This document shows, piece after piece, positions 9,489 through 17,596 of a stretch of DNA of 64,000 nt (positions within the stretch are counted from its first letter, which is position 1; each line of letters starts with the position of its first letter). This stretch comes from SVFI01 sp045535935. Lineage in GTDB: Bacteria > Bacillota > Clostridia > Lachnospirales > Lachnospiraceae. The notes beneath the pieces were generated by a model. That model did not search any database and was not told the origin of the DNA. It saw only the letters and a list, made by a program, of their open reading frames with translations. The stretch lies in NCBI GenBank assembly GCA_045535935.1, contig JAZSMO010000030.1, forward strand, positions 46,880 to 110,879, read 5' to 3'. The translations under genes and the position numbers were made by a program.

Positions 9489-9758
9489 GTGCAGTCATTC
9501 TATTCGCAGGGAGTTATACCCATTATCATTGTGTGTCTGGTTGTTTTATTTTTGGCCGGATTTCAAAGAAAGAATCATGTGATTCTGCAATTTGTAAAGC
9601 GGGGTGTCGCAGGCTTCATAGCGCTTGTGCTGTTGAATCGCCTGTTTGCCTTTTATTCTGTCCCTCTGTTTGTCGGAGTCAATGTATGGTCGATATTGAC
9701 GGCGGTATTTCTCGGTGTTCCGGGAATTTGTATGCTTTTCGGAATTTGCCTGTTTTGA
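9489..9758 (+). CDS. bofA: BofA-family protein (pro-sigma-K processing regulator)
   Basis: An 89-aa protein with two or three membrane helices. The segment FVKRGVAGFIALVLLNRL followed by VPLFVGVNVWSILTAVFLGVPG and an LFGI end is the BofA signature. In Bacillus, BofA holds the SpoIVFB protease inactive in the outer forespore membrane. The GTG start is supported by AGGAGGTG five bases upstream. Its position beside flagellar genes and away from recR/yaaL is not the Bacillus arrangement. Function in this organism is inferred from the family. Confidence 0.85.
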   Translation: MQSFYSQGVIPIIIVCLVVLFLAGFQRKNHVILQFVKRGVAGFIALVLLNRLFAFYSVPLFVGVNVWSILTAVFLGVPGICMLFGICLF

Positions 9759-9844
9759 AATTTGACATTCCGCAGTTTAGCGAATATACTTAAGAAGTAT
9801 GCTTATCGACCGTTTTTAATATGGATAATTTAAGGAACATAAGA

Positions 9845-10882
9845 ATGAAAAAGAGAATTTTGACTAATATCATATTTGTTATTTCTGTTGTTGCAATGTT
9901 TTTGTTCATGCAAAAAATCTTTACCGCATCCAACTCTTTGACAGAGCATGCGGAAATGATGATGGACGGATATTATGATGAAAAAGAAAATACCCTGGAT
10001 GCGGTGGTGATCGGTAACAGCCATATCTATCGTTACTGGCAGGGTGCGTTCGGATGGGAACAGAACGGAATCGCAGCACTTTCTTTATCTACTTCCGATA
10101 TGCCATGCAATGTATTTCGAAACGTAGGTGTGGAAGCATTAAAAACACAGACACCGAAAGTTCTGGTTTTTGATGCACTTGCTTTTGCAGATAATCATAA
10201 TCTGGAAAACAATAAAATATATTATCTGACAAGCAATATGAAATTTTCCGCCAATTATCTCGATACAATCAAAACCTATTGTGACACCGCAGGCGTGGAA
10301 GGCTGGGACAGGCTGATGTATTATTTTCCTGTGATACAGTTTCATTCCAGATGGAAGGATCTCAAAAAAAGAGATATTCTAAAAATGAAGGAATCTTATC
10401 TCAATTCCTGCTATGAAAAGAAATTTTTGACGAGAACCATTGAAAAGGAAGAGGTTATCTATACGGATACGAGAGTTCCGATTCATGAGGGAAGAGAAGC
10501 TTCCTTGAGAGAGCTGCTGGAATGGTGTCAGGATCAGGAAGTGCAGATAGAATTTATCGCAGTGCCGACATTGCTGACGGAAAAAAGAAAAGGAATGATC
10601 AATTATGTTGGTGATATCGTCGAAGAATACGGTATTACGTTTATTGATTACAATGATCAGGAGCTGTTTGACAGCTTCGGCTTCGTTGTTGAGGAAGATT
10701 TCCAGGATGTGAATCATACCAATGTGGTAGGATCGTACAAATTCTGTGAAATTTACGGACAACATCTGATCGAGACCTATGATCTTCCGGATCGCAGAGA
10801 GGATGAATCCTATGGATCCTGGGAGACAAGAACCAAGGAATATTTTGAGGTTATTGAAGAAATAAGAGCAAAAAATGAATAA
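9845..10882 (+). CDS. Membrane-anchored SGNH-fold hydrolase-like protein
   Basis: One N-terminal membrane helix (about 7-25) precedes an extracytoplasmic domain. GNSH (about residue 58) supplies the nucleophile-type Ser of an SGNH/DltD/AlgX-like fold, and DVNHTN near residue 295 supplies the Asp/His pair. Such proteins add or remove acyl groups on cell-surface polymers; the substrate is unknown here. ATG 9845 has AAGGA eight bases upstream, and the longer in-frame ATG at 9821 has no good ribosome site. It stands alone and is followed by a strong terminator. Confidence 0.7.
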   Translation: MKKRILTNIIFVISVVAMFLFMQKIFTASNSLTEHAEMMMDGYYDEKENTLDAVVIGNSHIYRYWQGAFGWEQNGIAALSLSTSDMPCNVFRNVGVEALKTQTPKVLVFDALAFADNHNLENNKIYYLTSNMKFSANYLDTIKTYCDTAGVEGWDRLMYYFPVIQFHSRWKDLKKRDILKMKESYLNSCYEKKFLTRTIEKEEVIYTDTRVPIHEGREASLRELLEWCQDQEVQIEFIAVPTLLTEKRKGMINYVGDIVEEYGITFIDYNDQELFDSFGFVVEEDFQDVNHTNVVGSYKFCEIYGQHLIETYDLPDRREDESYGSWETRTKEYFEVIEEIRAKNE

Positions 10883-10892
10883 GGCTTTGACA

Positions 10893-10930
10893 TGCAAAAC
10901 CCCGGGATTTCTCGGGGTTTGCGCTTTCTT
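10893..10930 (+). terminator. Rho-independent terminator
   Basis: CAAAACCCCG pairs with CGGGGTTTG around an eight-base loop, followed by a T-rich run. It ends the SGNH gene and insulates the tad operon. Confidence 0.85.
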
Positions 10931-10995
10931 TTAAGGCTTTTTTTGAGTGGTGTTTAGTAATTTTTACCAAAAAAATATTTTTTATAACAGGGGAC

Positions 10996-11024
10996 TTTAC
11001 ATTTTTTGTCGGCTCCTTTATAAT
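10996..11024 (+). promoter_or_regulatory. Sigma-A promoter of the tad pilus operon
   Basis: TTTACA and a perfect TATAAT are separated by exactly 17 bases. No other equally good promoter is visible before 20.1 kb, and the tad genes overlap or nearly abut, so this probably drives the whole cluster. The leader is about 110 nt. Confidence 0.75.
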
Positions 11025-11051
11025 CCAATTTACATTCTAATTCAAACCGTG

Positions 11052-11110
11052 TCGAAAGATCTTTCGATCGGATCACATTTCAAAGATTCCGCGTTTCGGA
11101 ATCAGATTCC
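11052..11110 (+). promoter_or_regulatory. Palindromes in the tad operon leader
   Basis: A perfect 16-bp palindrome (TCGAAAGATCTTTCGA, 11052-11067) lies about 20 bp after the predicted transcription start. GGAATC-A-GATTCC follows at 11098-11110. They could be a repressor operator or RNA hairpins in the leader. I found no match to a known riboswitch. Nothing else is recognised between 10931 and 11141. Confidence 0.5.
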
Positions 11111-11141
11111 TATATTTAAATGAAAAGGAAAAGGAGATTTT

Positions 11142-11603
11142 ATGGGGGTTCTCTATTTTTTTTTACTCTCGGCGGTCGTTTTTGATGTCAAAACGTTCCG
11201 CATTCCCAACAAGCTCATCATCTGTGCCTTTTTGTCAGGTGTATTATATCAGGGGATTTTTTCTCCAAAGCGACAAATGTTACTTTATATCGGTTCCATG
11301 ATCCTCGTTTTTCTTGTGCTGATTCCGATTTATAAAATCAGGGCCATCGGCGGAGGAGATGTAAAGCTGCTCAGTATATGTGCTCTTTTTACAGGCTATG
11401 AAAGAGGGTTACTCATCGTATGGTATTCGCTGCTCATAGGAGCGGTCATTTCAATTTTTTATCCGGTGTATCACCGACTTTTCTCAAACAATACAAACAA
11501 ACAGAAAACAAGACATGTGATTCATTTTACAATACCGATTGTCTTGGCTGTAATCACAGAACATATAGGGGGAGATTTTCATGGGTATTTTGGCAATTTG
11601 TGA
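11142..11603 (+). CDS. Prepilin peptidase (A24/TadV-CpaA-like), first copy
   Basis: A polytopic membrane aspartyl protease that cleaves, and may methylate, pilin precursors. Both catalytic aspartates are in expected motifs: FDVKTFRIPN near residue 15 and GGGDVKL near residue 70. It is 153 aa with about four or five helices, the small TadV/CpaA size without the methyltransferase domain. GGAG precedes the ATG. It is first in the tad operon, and its end overlaps tadZ by 23 bp. A second A24 peptidase lies at 18.4 kb. Confidence 0.88.
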   Translation: MGVLYFFLLSAVVFDVKTFRIPNKLIICAFLSGVLYQGIFSPKRQMLLYIGSMILVFLVLIPIYKIRAIGGGDVKLLSICALFTGYERGLLIVWYSLLIGAVISIFYPVYHRLFSNNTNKQKTRHVIHFTIPIVLAVITEHIGGDFHGYFGNL

Positions 11604-12606
11604 CAAAGAAACGGTATTTACGGAGATTCTGGCAGAGTATCTTCGAAAAAAATACCGGTCAGAACTGGAGATAGAAGCGTTCAGCGATGTCGAGAAACTC
11701 TTGTCAATGGCTGCGCAAAAAGAAATCACGTTATGTCTGATAGGAGAGGGAATGCTGGAAAGCGGTCAATTGGAAGAATTGTTGACACATACAGAGCACA
11801 TTATTTTTCTTTCCGGCAAAAGAAAAAAAGACTGTATTTTCAAATATCAATCCGTGGAGCAGCTGACAAAGGATCTGCTTTTTCTATGCAGCGAAAAGGA
11901 AATTATGTTTTTGGAAGAGCATTCCTTTTGGTCCGGATCAAAAAATATAGAAGTAAAAGCATTTTATTCACCGGTACACCATATCATGCAAAGTTGTCTG
12001 GCGCTTACAATGGGACAATTGTTAGCCAAGGATAAAAAAGTATTATATCTGAATTTTGAGCCGTATTCCGGGTTTGAGTCCATGATGCAGAAAACATATA
12101 AACATAATTTGATGGATCTGTTTTTCTTTTTGAAGGAGGACAAAGGAAAATTTCGTCTGAGAATGGAAAGTATGACTGAAACGGTCGGAGGACTGGACTA
12201 TATTCCGCCGGTATTTTGCTATCCCGACATGGAAGATGTGGATATTTTCCTGTGGCAAAAACTACTGCGCCGAATTATGGAAGAGCTGGATTACGAGATT
12301 TTGATATTAGATCTCTGTGAACAGACAAGAGGTGTTTTTTCCATGCTGGAGATTAGCAGCGAAATATATACCTGTGTGGCGGATGACGGATTGATCCGGG
12401 CAAAAACGGAGCAATATGAGAATCTGCTTCGCCATATGAAAAAAGAGAAAATTTTGGAAAAAACGATTACGTGCATTGTTCCGGAGTTTCGTGAAGTACC
12501 GGTTTCTCCGACGATGTTTACACACAGCGAACTTGCACAGTATGTCCGCAGTGTTATGGTGACGGAAAAAAAGGAAGAGGAGGGGGAGTTCCATGAATCA
12601 ATATGA
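11581..12606 (+). CDS. tadZ: TadZ/CpaE-like pilus localisation protein, degenerate P-loop
   Basis: An N-terminal receiver-like fold (about 1-100) is followed by a MinD/ParA-type domain (about 120-330). TadZ places the pilus machine at the pole. Where ParA proteins have GGxGKTT, this protein has YSPVHHIMQSCLAL, so the deviant Walker A lysines are absent and ATP hydrolysis is doubtful. It ends 14 bp inside tadA and starts inside the peptidase gene, implying translational coupling. Assignment rests on domain order and operon position. Confidence 0.75.
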   Translation: MGILAICDKETVFTEILAEYLRKKYRSELEIEAFSDVEKLLSMAAQKEITLCLIGEGMLESGQLEELLTHTEHIIFLSGKRKKDCIFKYQSVEQLTKDLLFLCSEKEIMFLEEHSFWSGSKNIEVKAFYSPVHHIMQSCLALTMGQLLAKDKKVLYLNFEPYSGFESMMQKTYKHNLMDLFFFLKEDKGKFRLRMESMTETVGGLDYIPPVFCYPDMEDVDIFLWQKLLRRIMEELDYEILILDLCEQTRGVFSMLEISSEIYTCVADDGLIRAKTEQYENLLRHMKKEKILEKTITCIVPEFREVPVSPTMFTHSELAQYVRSVMVTEKKEEEGEFHESI

Positions 12607-13825
12607 GGAAGTAAAAAGCCGAATACAGATGCGGTTGTTCGAAAAGCTGGAATATTCGATGGAAACCGAGGATGCGGCTGTCCGTGAAATGCTTTTGGAA
12701 GAGGTGTTGTCGGAAAGCAGGGATAATTACATTCCCCATCAGGAAAAAGAGAAGCTTTGCAGGGAAATATATTTTGCAGTCCGCAAATTGGATATTTTAC
12801 AGGAACTGATAGAAGACAAAACTATTACGGAAATTATGATCAACGGGCCGGATAGCATTTTTATTGAAAGGAAAGGTCGTCTGCTTAAATGGAAAAATAA
12901 ATTCAGCTCTGCGGAAAAACTGGAAGACATTATTCAGCAGATTGTGGCGGCTTCCAACCGGGTGGTAAATGAGAGCAGTCCTATCGTGGATGCGAGGCTG
13001 GAGGACGGGAGCAGGGTGAATGTCGTACTGTCGCCGGTGGCATTGAACGGACCGATTCTGACCATCCGTAAATTTCCTGAAAAGCCGATGGATACGGAAG
13101 AATTGATACGTCTCGGATCCGTCACGCGCGAGGCGACAGAGTTTTTGGAAAAACTGGTCGTTTCCGGATATAACATATTTATCAGCGGCGGAACCGGCAG
13201 TGGAAAAACGACATTTTTAAATGCACTTTCCGGATTTATTCCCAAGTCAGAGCGGATCATAACGATAGAAGACAGCGCAGAGCTGCAAATACAAGGGGTA
13301 GAAAATCTGGTGAGATTGGAAACAAGAAATGCCAATATAGAAGAGTGCAGGCCGATTTCCATAAGAGATTTGATTAAGACCTCTCTTCGTATGCGCCCCG
13401 ATCGGATTATTGTCGGGGAAGTGAGGTCTGTGGAGGCAATCGATATGATACAGGCACTGAATACCGGCCATGACGGATCTCTCAGCACCGGACATGCGAA
13501 CAGCGCCAGAGACATGTTATACCGACTGGAAACGATGATTCTTATGGGAATGGAAATCCCTCTTTCTGCAGTGAGGAGACAGATAGCAGGAGGAATCGAC
13601 ATCATCGTCCACCTGGGAAGAATGCGGGATAAAAGTCGGAGAGTGCTGGAGATTACGGAAGTGATCGGGTATGAACAGGGGGAAATACAGACGGAGCCAC
13701 TCTATGTGTTTGAGGAGCAGGGAACAGATGAGAAAGGAAATGTAATCGGAGCGTTAAAGAAAAAAAGAATGCTTACGCATGTGGACAAGCTGTTGGCAGC
13801 AGGATTATCGGTAAAGGAGGCATAG
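12593..13825 (+). CDS. tadA: Tad pilus assembly ATPase TadA/CpaF
   Basis: A hexameric secretion ATPase of the VirB11/PulE class that powers Flp pilus assembly at the inner face of the membrane. Walker A is GGTGSGKTT (residues 199-207). The Asp box IITIEDSAELQI, the Walker B region RPDRIIVGEVR and the His box TGHDGSLSTGHANS follow in order. The N-terminal domain carries ITEIMINGPDSIFIERKG, typical of CpaF. GGGGGAG precedes the ATG. Length of 410 aa is typical. Confidence 0.95.
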   Translation: MNQYEEVKSRIQMRLFEKLEYSMETEDAAVREMLLEEVLSESRDNYIPHQEKEKLCREIYFAVRKLDILQELIEDKTITEIMINGPDSIFIERKGRLLKWKNKFSSAEKLEDIIQQIVAASNRVVNESSPIVDARLEDGSRVNVVLSPVALNGPILTIRKFPEKPMDTEELIRLGSVTREATEFLEKLVVSGYNIFISGGTGSGKTTFLNALSGFIPKSERIITIEDSAELQIQGVENLVRLETRNANIEECRPISIRDLIKTSLRMRPDRIIVGEVRSVEAIDMIQALNTGHDGSLSTGHANSARDMLYRLETMILMGMEIPLSAVRRQIAGGIDIIVHLGRMRDKSRRVLEITEVIGYEQGEIQTEPLYVFEEQGTDEKGNVIGALKKKRMLTHVDKLLAAGLSVKEA

Positions 13826-13830
13826 CATTC

Positions 13831-14568
13831 GTGAATTATGTTACATATCGCATGAGATGGAGGGAATACTTGAAATACGGCGGAGTCTTTTTGGTTATTT
13901 TCCTGATTCTTGCAAAAGCGTTTTATGATTCCTTTTGGATGTCCATAGCAGGCTTCTTGTTTCTTCCTTTTTTGCTTCGCAGGCAGGCCGGAATTTTGGC
14001 ACAAAAAAGAAGAGAACGGCTGGCGCTGGAATTCAAGGATTTCATTCTCTCCTTCAGCGCATCCCTGAAAACCGGTTATTCCGTAGAAAATGCATTTACA
14101 CAAGCATACAGGGATCTTTGTCTGATCTATGATGACAGGAGGGATATGGTAATAGAGTGTCAGAAAATAAGCAATCAAATGAAGAATAATCAAATACTGG
14201 AGGAGCTTTTGTCCGATTTTGCAAAGAGATCCGGACAGGATGATATCCGGGATTTTGCAGCAGTTTTTTGTATTGCCAAACGCAGCGGCGGTAATCTGGC
14301 GGCCATCATTCAAAATACAGCGGCAACGATCGTTGAGAAAATAGAAATAAAAAGAGAGATAAATCTGATGTTTGCATCCAAGCGAATGGAGCAAAATGTG
14401 ATGAATCTGATACCGGTATTGATTATCGGATACATACGTTTCACTACGCCGGGATATTTTGACAGCCTGTATCAATCATTGTTTGGAAAACTTCTTATGA
14501 CAGCATGTCTTGTCGTCTATGTCACTGCTTTTTTCCTCTCACAAAAAATTATGCATATAGAGGTATAG
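13831..14568 (+). CDS. tadB: Tad inner-membrane platform protein TadB
   Basis: T2SSF-family membrane protein. N-terminal helices (about 17-50), a cytoplasmic helical domain (FILSFSASLKTGYSVENAF; RSGGNLAAIIQNTAATI) and C-terminal helices near 195-240 match TadB. It partners TadC as the platform through which pilin is extruded. GTG start with AAGGAGG ten bases upstream, five bases after tadA. At 245 aa it is shorter than many TadB proteins, which carry more N-terminal membrane sequence. Confidence 0.88.
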   Translation: MNYVTYRMRWREYLKYGGVFLVIFLILAKAFYDSFWMSIAGFLFLPFLLRRQAGILAQKRRERLALEFKDFILSFSASLKTGYSVENAFTQAYRDLCLIYDDRRDMVIECQKISNQMKNNQILEELLSDFAKRSGQDDIRDFAAVFCIAKRSGGNLAAIIQNTAATIVEKIEIKREINLMFASKRMEQNVMNLIPVLIIGYIRFTTPGYFDSLYQSLFGKLLMTACLVVYVTAFFLSQKIMHIEV

Positions 14569-14570
14569 TT

Positions 14571-15908
14571 ATGGGTATTTTTGAGAAAGCTGCAGAAAAA
14601 ATTTTGTCTTGCCCCCGGATGAAACAGATCTATTCCGAGCAAGTGCAAAGACAGCTCCGGTTTTTGCATCCGACAAGAGATCGGGAGGAGAATTGTCGGG
14701 AATTTTATAAGGAGAAAATTTCGCTGATGTTGAAGATTATGGCAATCGGTGCATTTCTGATACCGGTGATCCTGTATTTTTATCAAACAAATGAGGTGTT
14801 AAAAGACGGGTATTTGGTGCAGAGAGAAAATGAGGGTGCAGCAGACGGAGAAATCCGGCTGCGAGTACAGACACAGCAGGAGGAGATACCTTTTTATGAT
14901 TTTTCATATGTCCCGGAGAAAGAGAAATATACCCCCGCAGAAATTGAGCAGCATACGGAGCGATTTGTTGAAGAGTGCGATGGTCTGATTTTAGGAGAAA
15001 ACGAAAGTACAGAGGAAGTACGATATAACCTGAATCTGAAAGAATCCTATGACACATATCCCATGGAATTTGAGTGGATGAGCAGTGATCACTCTGTTTT
15101 GGACAGTGACGGAACGGTATATAATGAGGAATTACCGCGTGCCCGGCCGGTGACATTGACGGTGGTTATTACTTACGAAGAAATAGAATATGAGCATGAA
15201 TTAGCGGTCTGTATTGTTTCGAAATCATATACGGAGGAAGAGTTATGGAAAAGAAATGTTTTGCGTGCTGTGCAGAAAGCGGACAATGAGCAAAAATATG
15301 AGGATACACTGATTTTGCCGGAAGAGATCAACGGAACAAAAGTTACCTTTTCGGAACAAAAGGATCGGAGTTTTCTTTTTTGTATGTTTCTGCCTTTTGT
15401 CGCCGCGATACTTCTCTATTATGCAAAAGACAGGGATTTAAACAAGCTGGCAGAAGAAAAGAGAAAGAAGATGCAGCTCAAATATCCGGAATTTGTAAGT
15501 AAATTCCAACTTTTATTCGGTGCGGGAATGACGGTAAGAGGTATTTTGTACAAGCTCAGTGAGGATAAATCTCTCGGAAAAGAATTGGGAGAGGAGCTGG
15601 GGATATTGGTAAGAGATTTAAAAAACGGAATGTCTTCCAAAGAAGCACTTGATCGTTTCGGCAAAAGAAGTGGTTGCTCCTTGTACATAAAATTTTCAGC
15701 ATTACTGATTCAAAATATGAAAAAAGGGACAAAGGATTTTCTTCCTATGCTGGAAAAGGAAGCGGAGGAAGCATTTCTTATGAGAAAGCATCAGGCAAAG
15801 CAGTTGGGTGAAGAGGCCGGAACAAAGCTTTTGGCGCCCATGATACTTCTTTTGGCGATGGTCATGGTCATGATTGTTGTTCCTGCATTTTTATCATTTC
15901 AATTATAA
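14571..15908 (+). CDS. tadC: TadC platform protein with extracytoplasmic Ig-like insertion
   Basis: The C-terminal half (about 280-445) is a T2SSF domain (FQLLFGAGMTVRGILYKL; EKEAEEAFLMRKHQAKQLGEEAGTKLL written in parts) ending in a membrane helix. The N-terminal half is unusual. After a helix at about 50-68 comes a roughly 190-residue region before the next helix at about 265-282, and part of it (WMSSDHSVLDSDGTVYNEE, then a strand with VTLTVVITYE) looks like an atrophied bacterial Ig domain. ATG 14571 with GAGG upstream is preferred to the in-frame ATG at 14505 inside tadB. Confidence 0.85.
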   Translation: MGIFEKAAEKILSCPRMKQIYSEQVQRQLRFLHPTRDREENCREFYKEKISLMLKIMAIGAFLIPVILYFYQTNEVLKDGYLVQRENEGAADGEIRLRVQTQQEEIPFYDFSYVPEKEKYTPAEIEQHTERFVEECDGLILGENESTEEVRYNLNLKESYDTYPMEFEWMSSDHSVLDSDGTVYNEELPRARPVTLTVVITYEEIEYEHELAVCIVSKSYTEEELWKRNVLRAVQKADNEQKYEDTLILPEEINGTKVTFSEQKDRSFLFCMFLPFVAAILLYYAKDRDLNKLAEEKRKKMQLKYPEFVSKFQLLFGAGMTVRGILYKLSEDKSLGKELGEELGILVRDLKNGMSSKEALDRFGKRSGCSLYIKFSALLIQNMKKGTKDFLPMLEKEAEEAFLMRKHQAKQLGEEAGTKLLAPMILLLAMVMVMIVVPAFLSFQL

Positions 15909-15926
15909 AAGAAGGGAGGGAAAGAA

Positions 15927-16094
15927 ATGTCTTTATTTAAAGAGATATGGATGGATGAAGATGGAATCGGGACAGTGGAGATGATTCTGATTCTTGTCGT
16001 GTTAATCGGTCTTGTGCTCTTGTTCAAAAAGCAGCTGACCACTCTGATGGAAAGTATATTTAAAACGATCACATCAGAAACAAAGAAAGTGTAA
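15927..16094 (+). CDS. flp: Flp1-family type IVb pilin
   Basis: A 55-aa protein, below common length cut-offs. Sequence begins MSLFKEIWMDEDG, then IGTVEMILILVVLIG. Cleavage after Gly13 leaves Glu at position +5 of the mature protein, followed by about 15 hydrophobic residues, the class III prepilin signature. A short Lys/Thr tail ends it. It is the likely structural subunit of the pilus built by this operon. GGGAGGG lies seven to nine bases before the ATG, and it sits between tadC and the DUF5702-like gene. Confidence 0.88.
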   Translation: MSLFKEIWMDEDGIGTVEMILILVVLIGLVLLFKKQLTTLMESIFKTITSETKKV

Positions 16095-16110
16095 AAGCCG
16101 GAGGTGCTTG

Positions 16111-17568
16111 ATGAAAAAGGGATCGATTACGATTTATATGAGCCTTGTACTCGCTGTTATTTTATCGCTTTTTTTGACTGTAATAGAAGGAGCGAGATGC
16201 AGAGCGATCGAAGTGGATGCGGAAAGTGCATTTGACTTATCCGTGTATTCGGTGTTTGCCGAGTATAACAGACAGCTGTGGAAAGAGTATGATCTCTTTT
16301 TCATCGACACGGCTTACGGGGAAGAAAAAGGATCCACGGACCGGGTAGAAAATCACTTGTGGTTTTACATGGAAGAGAATCTGGACAAGCAGATGGCAGG
16401 ATATCCGGTATCTGATTTTACAAAAACTTATGTCGGCCGGGTGGAGGTAAAAAGTTGCGCATATGCAACGGACGGGAAAGGCGCCGTGTTCGAGAGACAG
16501 GCGATTGCTTACATGAAACAAAAATACGGTATTTCCTATGTGGAGAAAATAAAGAAAAATCTGGCAGAGGCAGAAAAAAGCGAACTGTTTACCAAAGATT
16601 TTTCATCTCAAAGAAATGCCAGCCAGGCAGAGATTGATGAGGCCGAAGCAAATGGAATGGATACGGGACAGGTGGATGAGGAAGGAAATCCGATCATACA
16701 GGAAGTAGATGTCGATAATCCGGCGGACCGGGTAAATGCTGCCCGTTCCAAAGGAATTCTCCATTTACTGATCAAAGATACGGAGTCGATATCGGAACAG
16801 GCGGCAAATCTTTCCACATGTATTTCGCATAACAAATCAAAGGACAGAGGAGCGGGAATCGCCGGCAGAGACAGGATTTCAATGGCGGAACACTTGCTAT
16901 TTGATGCATATATTCTCGAAAAATGCGGAACCTACACAAATCCGAAAAAAAGCGGAGGACTGCAATATCAGGCGGAATATATTCTCGCAGGAAAAAATAA
17001 TGATGTGGATAATTTGAAAAATGTGGCAAGCAGATTACTTGCGCTGCGTGAAGTCAGCAACAGTATACATATTTTTACCGACTCGGCAAAGGTGTCGGAA
17101 GCGGCGTTGCTTGCGGCGGTTATATGTGAGGCGGCGGGAGCTCCGATGCTGGTTGAACCGGTGAAGATCACGTTGCTGTTTGCCTGGGCTTATGCAGAGG
17201 CAATTTATGATGTAAAACAGCTTTTTGCAGGAAACAAAGTTCCGCTTATGAAGACAGCAGCAGATTGGCATTACAGTTTGGAAGGAATGCTTCAGGCGGA
17301 AACGGATTCGGTTTCAAAGGATGATACCATTTTATCTCCCCAAAACGGACTTTCTTATGAAGAATATCTCTGGTTATTTTTAGCAGTACAGCTCAGAGAG
17401 CAGAAAGTATATCACATGATGGACATTGCGGAAATGGATGTTCGAAAAAATTCCGGATATCAAAAGTTTTCTATAAAGAACTGCATGGATTATCTGGAGG
17501 TAGAGGCTGTGGTTGAAAGTAGGTACGGATATTATCGAGAAATGAAGAGGACCTATTATTATATTTAA
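16111..17568 (+). CDS. DUF5702-like pilus-operon surface protein
   Basis: A 485-aa protein with an N-terminal hydrophobic segment (MKKGSITIYMSLVLAVILSL, about 1-28) resembling a TadE/TadG pseudopilin leader, though Tyr rather than Glu follows the glycine at about +5. The bulk is a predicted extracytoplasmic helical domain with an Ala-rich segment near 325-370. From memory it matches DUF5702, common in Lachnospiraceae tad clusters. Probably a minor pilus component or assembly factor. ATG follows GGAGGTG at four bases. Function unknown. Confidence 0.65.
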   Translation: MKKGSITIYMSLVLAVILSLFLTVIEGARCRAIEVDAESAFDLSVYSVFAEYNRQLWKEYDLFFIDTAYGEEKGSTDRVENHLWFYMEENLDKQMAGYPVSDFTKTYVGRVEVKSCAYATDGKGAVFERQAIAYMKQKYGISYVEKIKKNLAEAEKSELFTKDFSSQRNASQAEIDEAEANGMDTGQVDEEGNPIIQEVDVDNPADRVNAARSKGILHLLIKDTESISEQAANLSTCISHNKSKDRGAGIAGRDRISMAEHLLFDAYILEKCGTYTNPKKSGGLQYQAEYILAGKNNDVDNLKNVASRLLALREVSNSIHIFTDSAKVSEAALLAAVICEAAGAPMLVEPVKITLLFAWAYAEAIYDVKQLFAGNKVPLMKTAADWHYSLEGMLQAETDSVSKDDTILSPQNGLSYEEYLWLFLAVQLREQKVYHMMDIAEMDVRKNSGYQKFSIKNCMDYLEVEAVVESRYGYYREMKRTYYYI

Positions 17569-17596
17569 AACAAAAGCAGAAAAGAGGTGAGAGGCC

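Noticed and set aside
9482..9793. 103-codon plus-strand ORF overlapping bofA
   Set aside because: The other frame gives a clear BofA protein with a matching ribosome site.
11025..11141. Riboswitch in the tad leader, including a cyclic-di-GMP class
   Set aside because: No GEMM core or other known consensus seen; only simple palindromes.
14505..14570. Upstream extension of tadC
   Set aside because: It would lie inside tadB and lacks a ribosome site; ATG 14571 has GAGG upstream and matches a cytoplasmic start.
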